The position numbers were made by a program, and so were the translations under genes. A stretch of 64,000 nucleotides of DNA, taken from assembly GCA_022661535.1 (NCBI GenBank), contig JAKULF010000006.1, positions 2,103,001 to 2,167,000 of the forward strand, written 5' to 3'. Below are positions 10,291 to 21,157 of this stretch, piece after piece. The stretch is from Eutypa lata (lineage: Eukaryota; Ascomycota; Sordariomycetes; Xylariales; Diatrypaceae). Positions within the stretch are counted from its first letter, which is position 1. Each line of letters starts with the position of its first letter. A model generated the notes under the pieces. The model had not been told where the DNA came from, made no database searches, and was given only the letters and a program-made list of their open reading frames with translations.

Positions 10291-12770
10291 GCTTAGCACG
10301 TCGGGGGTGCCGGCGGAGGGGAGGGGGGAAGACGGTCGTAAAGATCTGCGTCAGCTCTGGCGCACGCAGGTTTTCCCCCTAATTATCGATACATTCGTGC
10401 AGGCAGGTACGGAAGAATGGTTGGAAGTTATACAGAGTAGTACTGAACTGGCGGTGGGAATCGGTGTAAAATGTTGGATTGGGGTTGTATTCGTTAGGGG
10501 CTCACGTCATTTATTTGTCTGTCGGTCGTAAATTGTTCTGGGCAACTGCATGTGTTCCCTTATCGTAAGTACATAGGTACGTACATACATGGGCTGATTG
10601 GAGCCCGCCCCCAATACCAAGGTAAGTTACGTCGATACAGGTGGTAGTAGACCCCGGCGCCCGGGCTCTCCCGCTCTTTCAGTTGGTCATAGCGCCTCCC
10701 TATCCAGTGCCTATCTCCTCCTTTAATGCCACCCTACCACGCTCACCACTACCATTTTCGCAAGATCCTAACGTAAGAACTTATGTATGAACCACCTACA
10801 CTTCTATAATTAGGGAAACCACATGCGCGCAGCCTCAGCACCCACAGGACATTCCCACGTTTTCTCCCCCTTCATTTTTTTCAGCTCCTATAGCCTTGAG
10901 ATTCCCGTCACCGCTAGACTAGGGTTACATGTCTCTCTCACCCCTATCAAAGCACCTGTTCACCCCACGCAGACATCCGCATCCCTCCTTCTCTCCCTCC
11001 CCTGCCCCCACTTCTAGAACCTAGATAGTCCTCAGGGGATGCTTTAATGCTTACTTACGTTACACAAAGATGACCTGCGGACATGCGTAGAAAGCCTTGC
11101 TTATCATCGAGCAGATCCAACCATTGATGATTTACTTGCGGCCCTTGCATGTGGGAGGGAATAGCTCGCTTGCTATGTCGTAGTGTAATGACCGAAGTAT
11201 GAATTCAGATTGAGGCTCAGCGAGCCATGTATAATTATAGAATCCGTCATAGATACTTAAGGGTCTCGCCTCGCCGTTTGGTGTTTCCTATTCTTCCATC
11301 ACACAAGCACCAAAACTTAATATCTGCAATAAGAACCGTATAGCGTCCACAAGCATTCCTTCGACTACACTTAATCATGGAGCCTATCAAAGCCTGTGCG
11401 GGCATATTCACGTCCTCGAAGCCTCCCAGGTCGACCAACCCGGAACCCACCAAGCCAACGATCAAGTCATCCTACCACATTAACTACCCCGATATACTCC
11501 CGGGCGGTTTCCAGCCGGGGAAGAAGTCTCGGTTGTTCTGAAATACCTCGACATGGACTTCGTTTTCAAATTAATTACAACGTACTGAATGTTCTAGCTA
11601 TACATAGCTAGAACTAACAATGTCCGAATCACCACGGCTCTACCTACTAGCTCGGTTGATACCCCTTAGACATGTTCATCCAATGCCCCTCGACGCACAT
11701 CAGCTTTTCAGACCATCTTTAGACTATTGAGCATTTGCTTCACGGGTACACACTATATATGCCCTAGAGCACTCACCCTGAGAGTCCAACGACCCCTAAT
11801 GGGATTTCACTTTCGATATACTCAATAATGGGATCATGTATAATTTGTATTCATCTTATCTTTGTTTCTGGGCGTTGGGGATTCAAAATGATAGGGTGAA
11901 TGGATAATTTGTTAGATGGATACCACGGGCAGTGACGGTTACACCTAGGAAGGGCCAGGCAGATACTTGTTGGATTAAAAACCTTGACATATACCAGTAT
12001 TGAGTTAACAGCGTCGGGCTATCGCAGGATGGGTATGGAATATGCCTAGTAGATTGTTACACGTCAGATCTGATTTTACAATAATATTTTAAGCAAATTG
12101 CGAGGCCGAACCATGACTGGTAGTCTTCATTAATGTTAATTTTGATCAAGCTGATTTTGGACTTCTATTTTATATCAAATATCAGGCAACTTCTGCTCAA
12201 GTGAAAGAATTTGTTGCTCTAATAGAAAATATGTCTAGTTGCACATTCTGGGATCCCTATGATATTTTAAAGAGTCAATGAGAAGGGAAAAGAAAGAAAA
12301 GAGCTTACGGGATGGCCTTCTAATGAGATATATTACATCGCTTCTGAAGTCAACTATGATCCTCGTTTTTTGGAGGCTATCAATTTAGGAAGGTATTAAA
12401 GCACGTCGTTCCATAGCTTATTCCATCGAGTACAATTGATGAAACTACCCTATCCAGGGAAATGAACCAGGACTCCAAGGTGATCCCTCGAGCGTTACAC
12501 CCATCTATCTTCCCACCTTCGTATTATGCAGATACCACCCTACCATAGGTCGTATTTTTCGATGTGTCGGTTTTCAGTCTCTCTTAACCAATCCACGAAC
12601 CTTAGCGGAGGATTCACGGGCCGGAACGGATATCTCAGGACAAGGTTCGGAACGTCAGACGTGTATAAAAGAAAATAGAGAAAACATGTTTAGTTTGTAA
12701 TTCCAAGCTCCAAGCTTCTAATTTTAACCTACCTGCCTCTTCGAAAACCTAGCCTAGCCACCAATTATCA
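10291..12770. other. Long intergenic region
   Basis: About 2.5 kb. The first part is GC-rich promoter sequence of spo7. From about 11.6 kb onward it is AT-rich and without coding character. The one small frame that stands out is listed separately (11377-11541). Confidence 0.5.
11377..11541 (+). CDS. Possible small protein, 54 codons (doubtful)
   Basis: ATG-started frame of 54 residues rich in Pro, Lys and Ser (beginning MEPIKACAGIF, later INYPDILPGGFQPGKK). Codon third positions are mostly G/C, unlike the flanks, which is why it is listed. No family is recognised and no intron signals extend it. It could equally be a remnant of a larger gene. Confidence 0.2.
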   Translation: MEPIKACAGIFTSSKPPRSTNPEPTKPTIKSSYHINYPDILPGGFQPGKKSRLF

Positions 12771-13221
12771 ATGAAGCTAATCGTAGCTTTTGCAGTCTTA
12801 GCTGCTACTCTAGTAGAATGTTAGGCATTAATATCGCATCCAACTAAAACTATACTATACTGACCTCGTCGAAGAGGTCACGACCAAAGAATCGTAAGTA
12901 CTGAGACAAACATCTTTGGGATGATCGTAAGTGGCTAACCGGATCGCAGTGGCATCATCCTGACGGATATCAACGTCTTCGTGAAAGGAACTGTCGCCAG
13001 CCGACCACTGAACTCCAAATGGCGCCTCAAGAACTATCCGGGTACGTTCATACTGTTCTACATCTACAGAACCTGTAAGTGACACAACTAGCTTAGCCTA
13101 TCCTAACTGTTACGCTACCCCGGACCTCGGGAAACCCGTTTCTGGAGCATTAATTAATACTACCTCCACATCCGTCGAAGCAGACATCGACCACGCCATC
13201 GCGCGGGCCCTTAACGTATAG
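12771..13221 (+). CDS. Putative small secreted protein, four exons
   Basis: Reconstructed as exons 12771-12812, 12877-12893, 12950-13041 and 13097-13221, giving 91 residues. The first exon encodes MKLIVAFAVLAATL, a good signal-peptide core. Exon 2 is only 17 bases. Introns 2 and 3 have strong signals (GTAAGT with CTAAC and GCAG; GTACGT with TTAG). Intron 1 has a good CTGAC branch site but a weak donor, GTAGAA. The mature part contains INVFVKGTVASRPL and ends in SVEADIDHAIARALNV. Only one Cys is present in the mature region. No family is recognised. Other frames of exon 3 are also open, so the model is tentative, although the phase closes exactly. Effector-like or hypothetical secreted protein is the most that can be said. 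Confidence 0.4.
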
Positions 13222-13875
13222 TTCTCAGCAGGAGCTGCACTCTCGATATCGGCGGGATGGACGAGTTGAGTTGGCAGAAGCCCATGATCCTCGTGCTCGA
13301 AGACGTCTACGAATAGGCAATGCAGCCCTTCGTCTCGAATAGTAGAATCTGCTCGCGCCACGGGGCCATCGCCGTCGACATCGACGCCTACACATATACC
13401 GACGATAGCGTCGATGTAGACCAACACCGCCACCGCCATGCCCACAGCGCCGTGCCGTGAGAGGTGTCGAGGACGGACGGGATGGAGATGTAGTGAAATG
13501 AAGGTCATAAACCCCCACCCGACTCACCTCCGGCAGAAGAAACGACGGAGAGTACGCAACTACTGCAATGGGAGCAACTGTATCGGTGGTGGCCGTGGTG
13601 GTGGTGGGACTTGCGGGGGATCGTTGAGGTTCCTCTTCCGCCTCGAGGCCAAGTTCAACGTCAGTGTGTGTGGGAGGACGGGGCGTGCTCGAGGTCCAAT
13701 GCCAAGACGGCGCGGCTCGGGTAGGGCCTGCTGATCGGCCGTGGTACATACCCTGACGCTTGGCAGGGACGTCTACGTCGATAGCGAGGCGATGAAACTT
13801 GATCACTTCAAGAAGGTCTCGCAGGTAAGGGAGTGGAGGAACGAATTCGACCAGGTTGGGGAGGAGTTTGATTAA
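13222..13875. other. GC-rich, coding-like segment of unclear strand
   Basis: Base composition and reading frames look coding on both strands, but no complete gene could be assembled. On plus, codons ending at the TAA at 13873-13875 read VYVDSEAMKLDHFKKVSQVR and onward. On minus, the same DNA reads EFVPPLPYLRDLLEVIKFHR, and a frame at 13110-13508 reads DVFEHEDHGLLPTQLVHPAD. It may be further exons of the small secreted gene, a separate minus-strand gene or a decayed gene. Confidence 0.35.
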
Positions 13876-15213
13876 GTATGGAGGTAATTTATGAGGGAGA
13901 AGCTGTTCCGTCCCGCCCCCTTCCTGTTTAGTTGGGAGTATCTCGGGGGGCAGCTAGACGTAGTTAAGTATGAGAGAATGTAACCACTCACATATGAATA
14001 AAAGTGAGGTGAGGTTAGCCTATTTTTGGCATAAAAATGTCCTCATGACAGTATTGATCCGATCTCTGTCTTATAAGGTCAGACGAAAGCTACTCTTTTG
14101 TCGCTCTAGCAACTCTATCTGGCTGCCTGCACTATTACCGCCAAATCTTGACCAAAAAAGTCGCATTTCAAGAGGTCAAAGCAGTGCTCTGGTAAGCTAA
14201 CTGGCACTTTTGGTGGCAGCGCCTATTACAGCTACTCAATGTAAAGTATAACTACTTCTGTAGATATTCTTGTGAAGAGGTGATTGTAGCTCTAAATTAC
14301 CTTGCCATTATTACAAATTGGCTTTCTTAAGTCATGGTGATGACAACAGCAACAAATTTCTAGTCTATACTTTGTAGGTAAACGTGTTATTTGATCAAGT
14401 CGGCAGCAAACATTTTCAATAAAGGAGGCCGGAGTTAGTATGACTTAGACTCCAGTAAAACCGGCGGCGTGGTAGCGTAGCCATGCAGTCAGAAATGCAA
14501 CCTGCCACTAACGTTAGTTAAGTATACAACTCGGAGACCACCCGAGACAAAATTCGCCAATGACTAGAAGTTTACGTGAAATGAAGATAACACGCTGTTG
14601 AATTACTTATCATGCAGAAGACAACGTTATTATAGCTAAAAATATCGAAGCTGTGATTGCATTACGAAGTAGACAGCATTGAGAAACTTGAGGTCCCGAG
14701 GTCGAGGTCCTCACTTGACTTCAATCTAACTAGGTAGTTATGTATGATCGGGACGGAATGATACAAGTCCCGATGCCAGTCAGAAGTTGCCGGGAATATG
14801 ACAAGTTACGCTTTTCCTGGCTTCGGGACCCTTAAAACCCGCACCTGCGGAGCAAAAAACCCTCGCATTCGCTGCGCCTACCACGCCTTAAGGCTTCCGC
14901 AATCTTGCGTATCTCGAAAGATATCACCAATCGACCTTCTAGGTTCAAGCCGATGTCTAAGATTAGCACACTCGGATTCTCCTATTGATTTATGCGGACT
15001 ATTCTACGTATATGTCAAGTTGCGGGCATTGGACCAGGCTTGGCGCGGAGTTAACGGGCATCTAGAACCATCCTCACTCCGCCGCCGTCATACATTCCCT
15101 CCCAAGCTAGCCACTAAGCCTGGCTGGCTGATCTCTTTCTTTTGTTATGCCAGCTGCGCATTTGTAGATAAAGGCGTGTCCTTCCCGCCACGCCCCCCTT
15201 CCTCCGGATCGGT
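13876..15213. other. Intergenic, no gene seen
   Basis: AT-rich except for the last 400 bases, which form the promoter/leader of the lipase gene. A 165-codon frame at 14798-15295 is open but has no coding character and overlaps the lipase leader. Confidence 0.5.
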
Positions 15214-16914
15214 ATGCTCAAGATTTCATCTACATCAGTCTTTTTACAGTCGAGGAAACTCGTCAACACCGTCGTGCGAATTCAGGTGGGATTAAACTCG
15301 AGTTTAGCCACCAATACTAACATGTCTGCTGTCGAAGCCGCACCTAGAAGAGGCCAACGGGCCTCTCGTCAAACTACCAACGTGCAAGATTCACAAATGA
15401 CTGACGGAAAACCTAATACTAAACCTCCAACTATGAATTTCTTCCCGTTGGGCTACAAGGAGGCCGTGCAACAATGGGTATAGTCCAACCCCCACCATTC
15501 TGTATGTCCACCTTCTGCTAGCAACCTTTTACTTACATCATTTCAGTGGACATGTGTCGCCCCCACAGTCGCCGAACGAAATGTTATATCATGTATACCG
15601 CATCTTAGAGAAGCCATCGAGTCTTCCTCTAACCCGGTCGCGAATGTACCATCAGCAGATCATCCCGGCGCAACACAAACATCCTCTCAACTTGACCCAT
15701 ATGGTCCTAGAGTATGGAAGTCCACCATGGTCGCCCTGTCGGGTAAGAACAGAGCTCTGAATGAGTTTTCGGTTACGCGAGTCGGAGAGCAGGTGGATGA
15801 CACGCTAGTCATGCTCCATGGATACGGCGCGGGGCTCGGCTTCTTCTACAAGAATTTCGAAAGCATAAGTCGATCCAAAGGATGGAAGTTGTACGCCTTA
15901 GACATGTTAGGTATGGGCAACTCGTCCAGACCACCCTTCAAAATACACGCGAAAGACCCCGCAGGGAAGATAACGGAAGCCGAGAGCTGGTTTGTCGATG
16001 CTCTGGAAGAGTGGCGAAAGATCCGGAAGATAGAGAAGTTCACGCTTCTCGGCCACTCGCTGGGCGGCTACCTAGCAGTTTCTTATGCACTCAAATATCC
16101 CGGCCACCTGAACAAGCTCATCCTCGCTTCGCCCGTGGGCGTGCCCGAGGATCCTTACGCGGTGAATGCTGATATGCCGGATCCGTCCGAGTCGACCTTT
16201 CAGGAGGAATTCACTGTAGACCAGGAGACAACCACTAGCCCCCACGACACTCCCAGCACTTACGACGCAAAGCAAAGGCGAGTTGACCAGGGACAAAATG
16301 AGCCCAAGAAGAGGCCTTATCCCGGATGGCTAGTGTGGTTATGGGACGCCAACGTCTCCCCATTCAGTATTATCCGGTTATCCGGGCCCTTGGGTCCCCG
16401 GTTCGTGTCGGGTTGGACGTCTCGCCGGTTCGATCACCTACCGGCAAATGAGAAGCAGACCCTACACGATTACGCGTACTCGCTTTTCCGGCAGAGAGGA
16501 AGCGGCGAGTATGTTCTTCCGTACCTGCTCGCACCCGGTGCACATGCGCGGAGGCCCATCATCAACCGCGTCCACGGCCTGGGCCGACAAGCTGTAAAGC
16601 CAGCGACGGAGACGTCGCCCGCCGTCAAGGAGACGGGTTACCCGATCGTGTTCATGTACGGCGAGAACGACTGGATGGATGTCGCGGGCGGTCTGGCGGC
16701 GGAGGAGAAGCTGAAGCAGGTGCAGAAGAAAATGCTGCTCCAGGGCACCGAGGAAGAGAAGCGGAAGGAGAACGGCTCGGTCAAGGTCGTCGTCGTCCCG
16801 AAAGCCGGCCACCACCTTTACCTGGACAATCCCGAGGAATTCAACCGTTACATGAAGGAGGAGCTGGACGAGACGAGACAACACACGCTTCGAGAAAAGG
16901 GGCAACAACATTGA
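15214..16914 (+). CDS. Alpha/beta hydrolase of the CLD1/ABHD4-5 family
   Basis: Lipase/acyl-hydrolase in two exons, 15214 (or 15322) to 15477 and 15547-16914. Motifs are the oxyanion-type loop MLHGYGAGLGFFYKNF, the nucleophile elbow GHSLGG and the C-terminal HHLYLD with the HX4D arrangement typical of the CGI-58/CLD1 group. A charged insertion follows the nucleophile helix. In yeast the relative Cld1 deacylates cardiolipin in mitochondria. Two in-frame starts exist. The ATG at 15322 (MSAVEAAPRR) gives 507 residues. The ATG at 15214 adds 36 residues with no acidic residue and several Arg/Lys/Ser/Thr (MLKISSTSVFLQSRK...), resembling a mitochondrial presequence, and gives 543. I list the longer form because the family is mitochondrial, but transcript evidence must decide. 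Confidence 0.82.
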
Positions 16915-18777
16915 GTGGGTACGGCCCCTTTACGGGACAAGGCTAACTAGACCGATATTTGGATGCATTGCGTGGCGCCTGGGGTTTGGGGACAAATAGA
17001 ATCCATCTCATGATTCAATATGTTGTACATACATAGCTATGTACATACCTACATGAGACGGCATCAGGGTATCAGCCCTGTTTTGAATACTTTTAGACAT
17101 ATATATTTCGCGTAGTGCAATATTTTACATAATTCTCAACACGTACACACTTAGCAGTGGGTTGTATTTCAACTGAACATTGCCAATTTAATTTGTTATC
17201 TATCTGTTCTTCTGTATGCGGGCGTTTCTCCCTGTTTCAGACATATCGATGCAATGCGGAATGACGCAAGTGCACATTGATCAGGAAGCACACCGACCAC
17301 GAGAATCACCGGGGAGCTTACGCGTATGTAACTCGCCAACCTGGTAAGTTAGGTACTTCAAATGTTGCACGTACGAAGTGATGTAGCCGGCATAAAACTG
17401 AAGGTTGCTGATCTTGATAGCTTATCACTCAATAGCCGTAACCGGTTATAGGCGGATGCTAACCTGATTGATACACTACTTACCTGGAGATACAGTAGCC
17501 TGATAACGTAGTAGCGTGAGTTTGGCGAACAATCGGAACTTCCCCGACGGCTCCTACCCGAACAAGTAATGCAAAAGTCCATTACCCTTCGGCAATGCTG
17601 GAAATGCATTGATAGAGAGTCCAGTTCTGATGCACGCTTTCTAGTGAGATAACTAGATGTAACTCCAAATATGCAGATATACTGCGCCTGTCGGAATGAG
17701 GTGTTCGACGGTGGAATTGAGTTGCGGTCCGCAGAGTTAAACGTGTGCTGTCGAACTAGCACACTGGGTGTGTGGGGCAGGACCGGTTCCTACTAGGTAG
17801 GCAGGTACTGACTCATGGACTACCTGCGGTGAGAGTTGAGTGAAGCTGTGCAAGGCCATCAACATTCTCCAGTGTGGGTATCAATGATCGTGCGGTTCCG
17901 ACGGAGATGGATGGACCTGGTGATTGAAAGCTGTCGAGAGTAAAGAATGCTGAATAGATTAGATGGTTATCTGTATCATGTGATTTTTAAACCTTTTTTC
18001 AAGGCAAAGAGTATATAAACTGGCTTTTTTTATTCTCTTTCCTCCGGTATCGAACCGCTCAGGTACTTAATCTATGCAGATTTCATAAGTCGTTCGTTCT
18101 TGCAGGTTATCGTTACTAGCAAGGTCTCTGCGGGGCCACGTTTTAGGAAATTCGATAGGATAAAGAAGGAGCAACCAACACCTTGTTGACCGCTTGTTCC
18201 ACTAAGGGTGATCTCCAAATAGTTGTCTCCAAGAAAAGGAAGAAGACGCAGAGGGGATTCGTTTCCAAACAGTGAAAATCGAACCGACCGGCTGTTTGAC
18301 AGGATTCCATTGTCGTTTTCCGCCATTCCTTACCCTGTAACCCACCTTCTTGGCCGAGCCCATTTTTGTCAAGGTGCATCGTCACGAGCCCAAGGTCATA
18401 CGAGAACCGAGATAAAGAAGTAAACGATAGACATTCCTATCTCGATTGTTCATTCTCTGGGGACGGGTAGCATCGACTAAAAGTGACCCGACCAATCAGC
18501 ATCCTTTGGTGTACGTATGCTTAGTGTGTTTTGTTTGTTTGGAGGCGATTTCCGAAAGGCCTTATAAAGGCGAAATCGGTATCGCACTAATAGGGGGCTG
18601 ACCATCTACCTCATAGCAGTTAGCGAAAAGCGGAGAACCCACCAATAGCCTCTGAAATCTGCAAGTCAGATACCGCCGTCCTTCCATTTTCCCACGATAC
18701 CGTAGCGTTATTCATTGTTACAACCCACGAAGTAAACAATTTCAAACATAATCTACACCCTCATTTTATCTTCCAGC
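16915..18777. other. Intergenic, no gene seen
   Basis: About 1.9 kb, AT-rich. Minus-strand frames at 17358-17762 and 18072-18385 are open, but have composition typical of non-coding DNA and no recognisable motif. The right end is the cysteine dioxygenase promoter. Confidence 0.5.
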
Positions 18778-19586
18778 ATGTCGTGCATTCGTCCTCATCA
18801 GAGCCAGAATATGTCCACAGACGTCTCGCACCCCGTTAAGATGGACTTCGAGCAGCTCGTAGTTGAGATCAAGGGCATATTAGGCCCATCCTCCGGGTTG
18901 ACGTCCGAGGACGTGGAAGTTGAAGAACTGATTCACTGCATGGACGGGTATAAATCCGAGAAGGGACAATGGTCCAAGTACGCGATAGAAGACGAGACCA
19001 TAGCGTACACCCGGAACTTAGTAGACGAAGGCAATGGGAACGCCAACTTGGTGAGCAGCGCTCCTTACCGAGCAGTGACAGAGTTTCGCCGGTACCATGC
19101 TAATCGATGCCTTTGAATAGCTGATCCTCGTGTGGACGCCTGGCAAGGGAAGTGCCATCCATGACCATGGCAACGCTCATTGCGTCATGAAGATCCTCCA
19201 GGGGCAACTGACCGAGACACGATATGAATTCCCCAACGGTGACACATCCGGACCCATGACGTTGAAATCAGAACAGGTATACAAGGAGAACCAGACAGCA
19301 TACATGGCAGATGAGCTTGGCTTGCATCGTATCTGGAACCAAGGCAGCGACTATGCTGTCTCCCTACACTGTAGGTCTCAAGATGCCTGTCCCAAAATGT
19401 GCCACTTGGCTAACATCGACTCCAGTGTATACCCCACCAAATGTGGCCAAGCATGGCTGTAACGTCTTCGATGGTAGTACTGGAAAGAAGAAACACGTCC
19501 AGTGTGGGTATCACTCAGTGTTTGGTCGCGTCCTGGAGGAAGGGGAAGAATACATTTCAAGTATTCTTGCAGCGAAGGCAACATGA
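18778..19586 (+). CDS. cdo1: Cysteine dioxygenase
   Basis: Iron-dependent enzyme oxidising L-cysteine to cysteine sulfinate, in the cytosol. There are three exons (18778-19050, 19121-19370 and 19426-19586), giving 227 residues, or 216 from the second ATG at 18811. The cupin metal-binding His pair is in AIHDHGNAHCVMKILQG, and the third His is in LGLHRIWN. The Cys of GNAHC is at the position that forms the Cys-Tyr cofactor in animal enzymes. The matching Tyr is likely in SLHLYTPPN, which is created exactly by splicing intron 2 (phase 1, t|tg). The C-terminal part contains GYHSVFGRV. Length fits fungal homologues. It stands alone on this strand with no sulfur-metabolism neighbours. Confidence 0.92.
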
Positions 19587-21157
19587 TTTTGTTCGGGGAA
19601 GAGTGACACCTGGAGAGTCAAGTCCCAAAAGGAGAGGACGGTATTCTCTCAAGCTGTATGTTTAATTGGCTTTATGAAACAACCAAGATAGCGCCACCTT
19701 GAGTCCTCATCAACTCGAGGGGGAAGGAAGGCCTTGAAGGCCCAACATGAGCGAGATGGGAAGGGAAGCGAATAGCGGGCGCTGGATCGTCATGGTTTTT
19801 GGTTATTCCTCTGAAATAATAATAATAAATGGACAACTGTGTTATATAAGTCAGAAGAGACCATCAACGTGACTCTGAGTTCCGGAAGAGAGATGAAGTC
19901 GCCAACCCAACTTGACGTGACCTTGCGGCTCTTTTGAAGGTATAAAGACTCGACTGGATGTAGACTAGCTTAGATTGCGCCATCATCACCAAAGCTCATT
20001 CGTTGTGGTGGTGTATCCATTTGATCCATCAGAGGGTGTTTTGCCGCACTTACGGACTATACGGCTTCCTCGGGGCGGCAGAGGGCGGCTCTCGGCGGCT
20101 TTCGTATATACCTGTTCGGGTAATACAAGCTCTCCTCTACCCAATGAGAGACGTCATTGTTCTGGGTTAAAACTTAAAATCGAATCCTCTTGCACATAAC
20201 GAGAAATGATTGTCGATTGTTTCTAAATGCCAACATACATAGACAGCCACGGTTGTAATAATAAAACTCACAATGCTTCATGATTTGGGGGCAGGCAGAC
20301 TTTTTAACCTTTGAGGAAGTGTGCTGGATTGCCACATCTCTGACCCCAAGCTCGTTTACAGCCGAGTCAGCGTTTGATTGGCTAGAAAATACTAATTGTA
20401 GCCTAGAAGAACCATAGAGACGCCGCCAAGTGTGTAAAAGCATAACGCCGTCGATGTCGCAATACCGTCCCTCAATGAGCACATTTGGAAAGACCTTCTT
20501 TTTTTGTTATTGCAGGCGGAACATTTCGCATGCCGAAAGATAAGACTGCCCGGTGGCTTCAGTTGGCTATCTAATAAGTACAAACGAATAGCATGTAGCA
20601 ATCAATGCCTCTTACGAAGTAGATTCATTCGTATTGTGCTGATTACATCATAGACCAGATAAGGTTGGTAATCTGAAATTTTTAATCAAAGTTGATTTAT
20701 TCATCCCTGTTTGCCTGTCCCAAGTTCCTTAGGTACAGTTCAGATTAGGTAAGTATCTATTTGCTATTGTACCTACAGTGGGTAGAATTTGATAGAACTG
20801 AGTGCTTAGGAGCATCAAACTGTACCTCTGCAAGAGAAGAATGATGTTGTCACGTGGTAGCGCGTTTTAGTTTTGTTGATTTTAAGAGTTTCAAACGAGA
20901 CGAGGGAAGTCGCGCTTTAGATAGCTGATAGCGTCAAATTGTAGGTCATAGCTTAGAGTAAGGAAAAATACCAATGAAAGAAAGCATTTTCTTCCCCAGG
21001 TTATTCGTACATACAGGTCAACTAACAGCCGCGAACCCACTGTCATCGCTGTGAGACCACTCTTACCCCATACTAGCCACTTAACTTTCAGCAGTACCAA
21101 CATCGTCTTTCATCTTGCAGCATCGCCTTGAATAACTTCCGGATTGGGGAATTCACA
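19587..21157. other. Intergenic, no gene seen
   Basis: AT-rich spacer of 1.6 kb between the dioxygenase and the translocase gene. Nothing recognisable on either strand. Confidence 0.55.

Noticed and set aside
14798..15295. 165-codon plus-strand frame before the lipase
   Set aside because: Random composition, no motif, and it overlaps the lipase leader and alternative start.
17358..17762. 134-codon minus-strand frame
   Set aside because: Amino-acid composition and codon third positions match non-coding DNA; no splice partners.
18047..18057. tRNA B-box-like sequence GGTATCGAACC (minus strand GGTTCGATACC)
   Set aside because: No A-box, anticodon stem or acceptor stem can be built around it.
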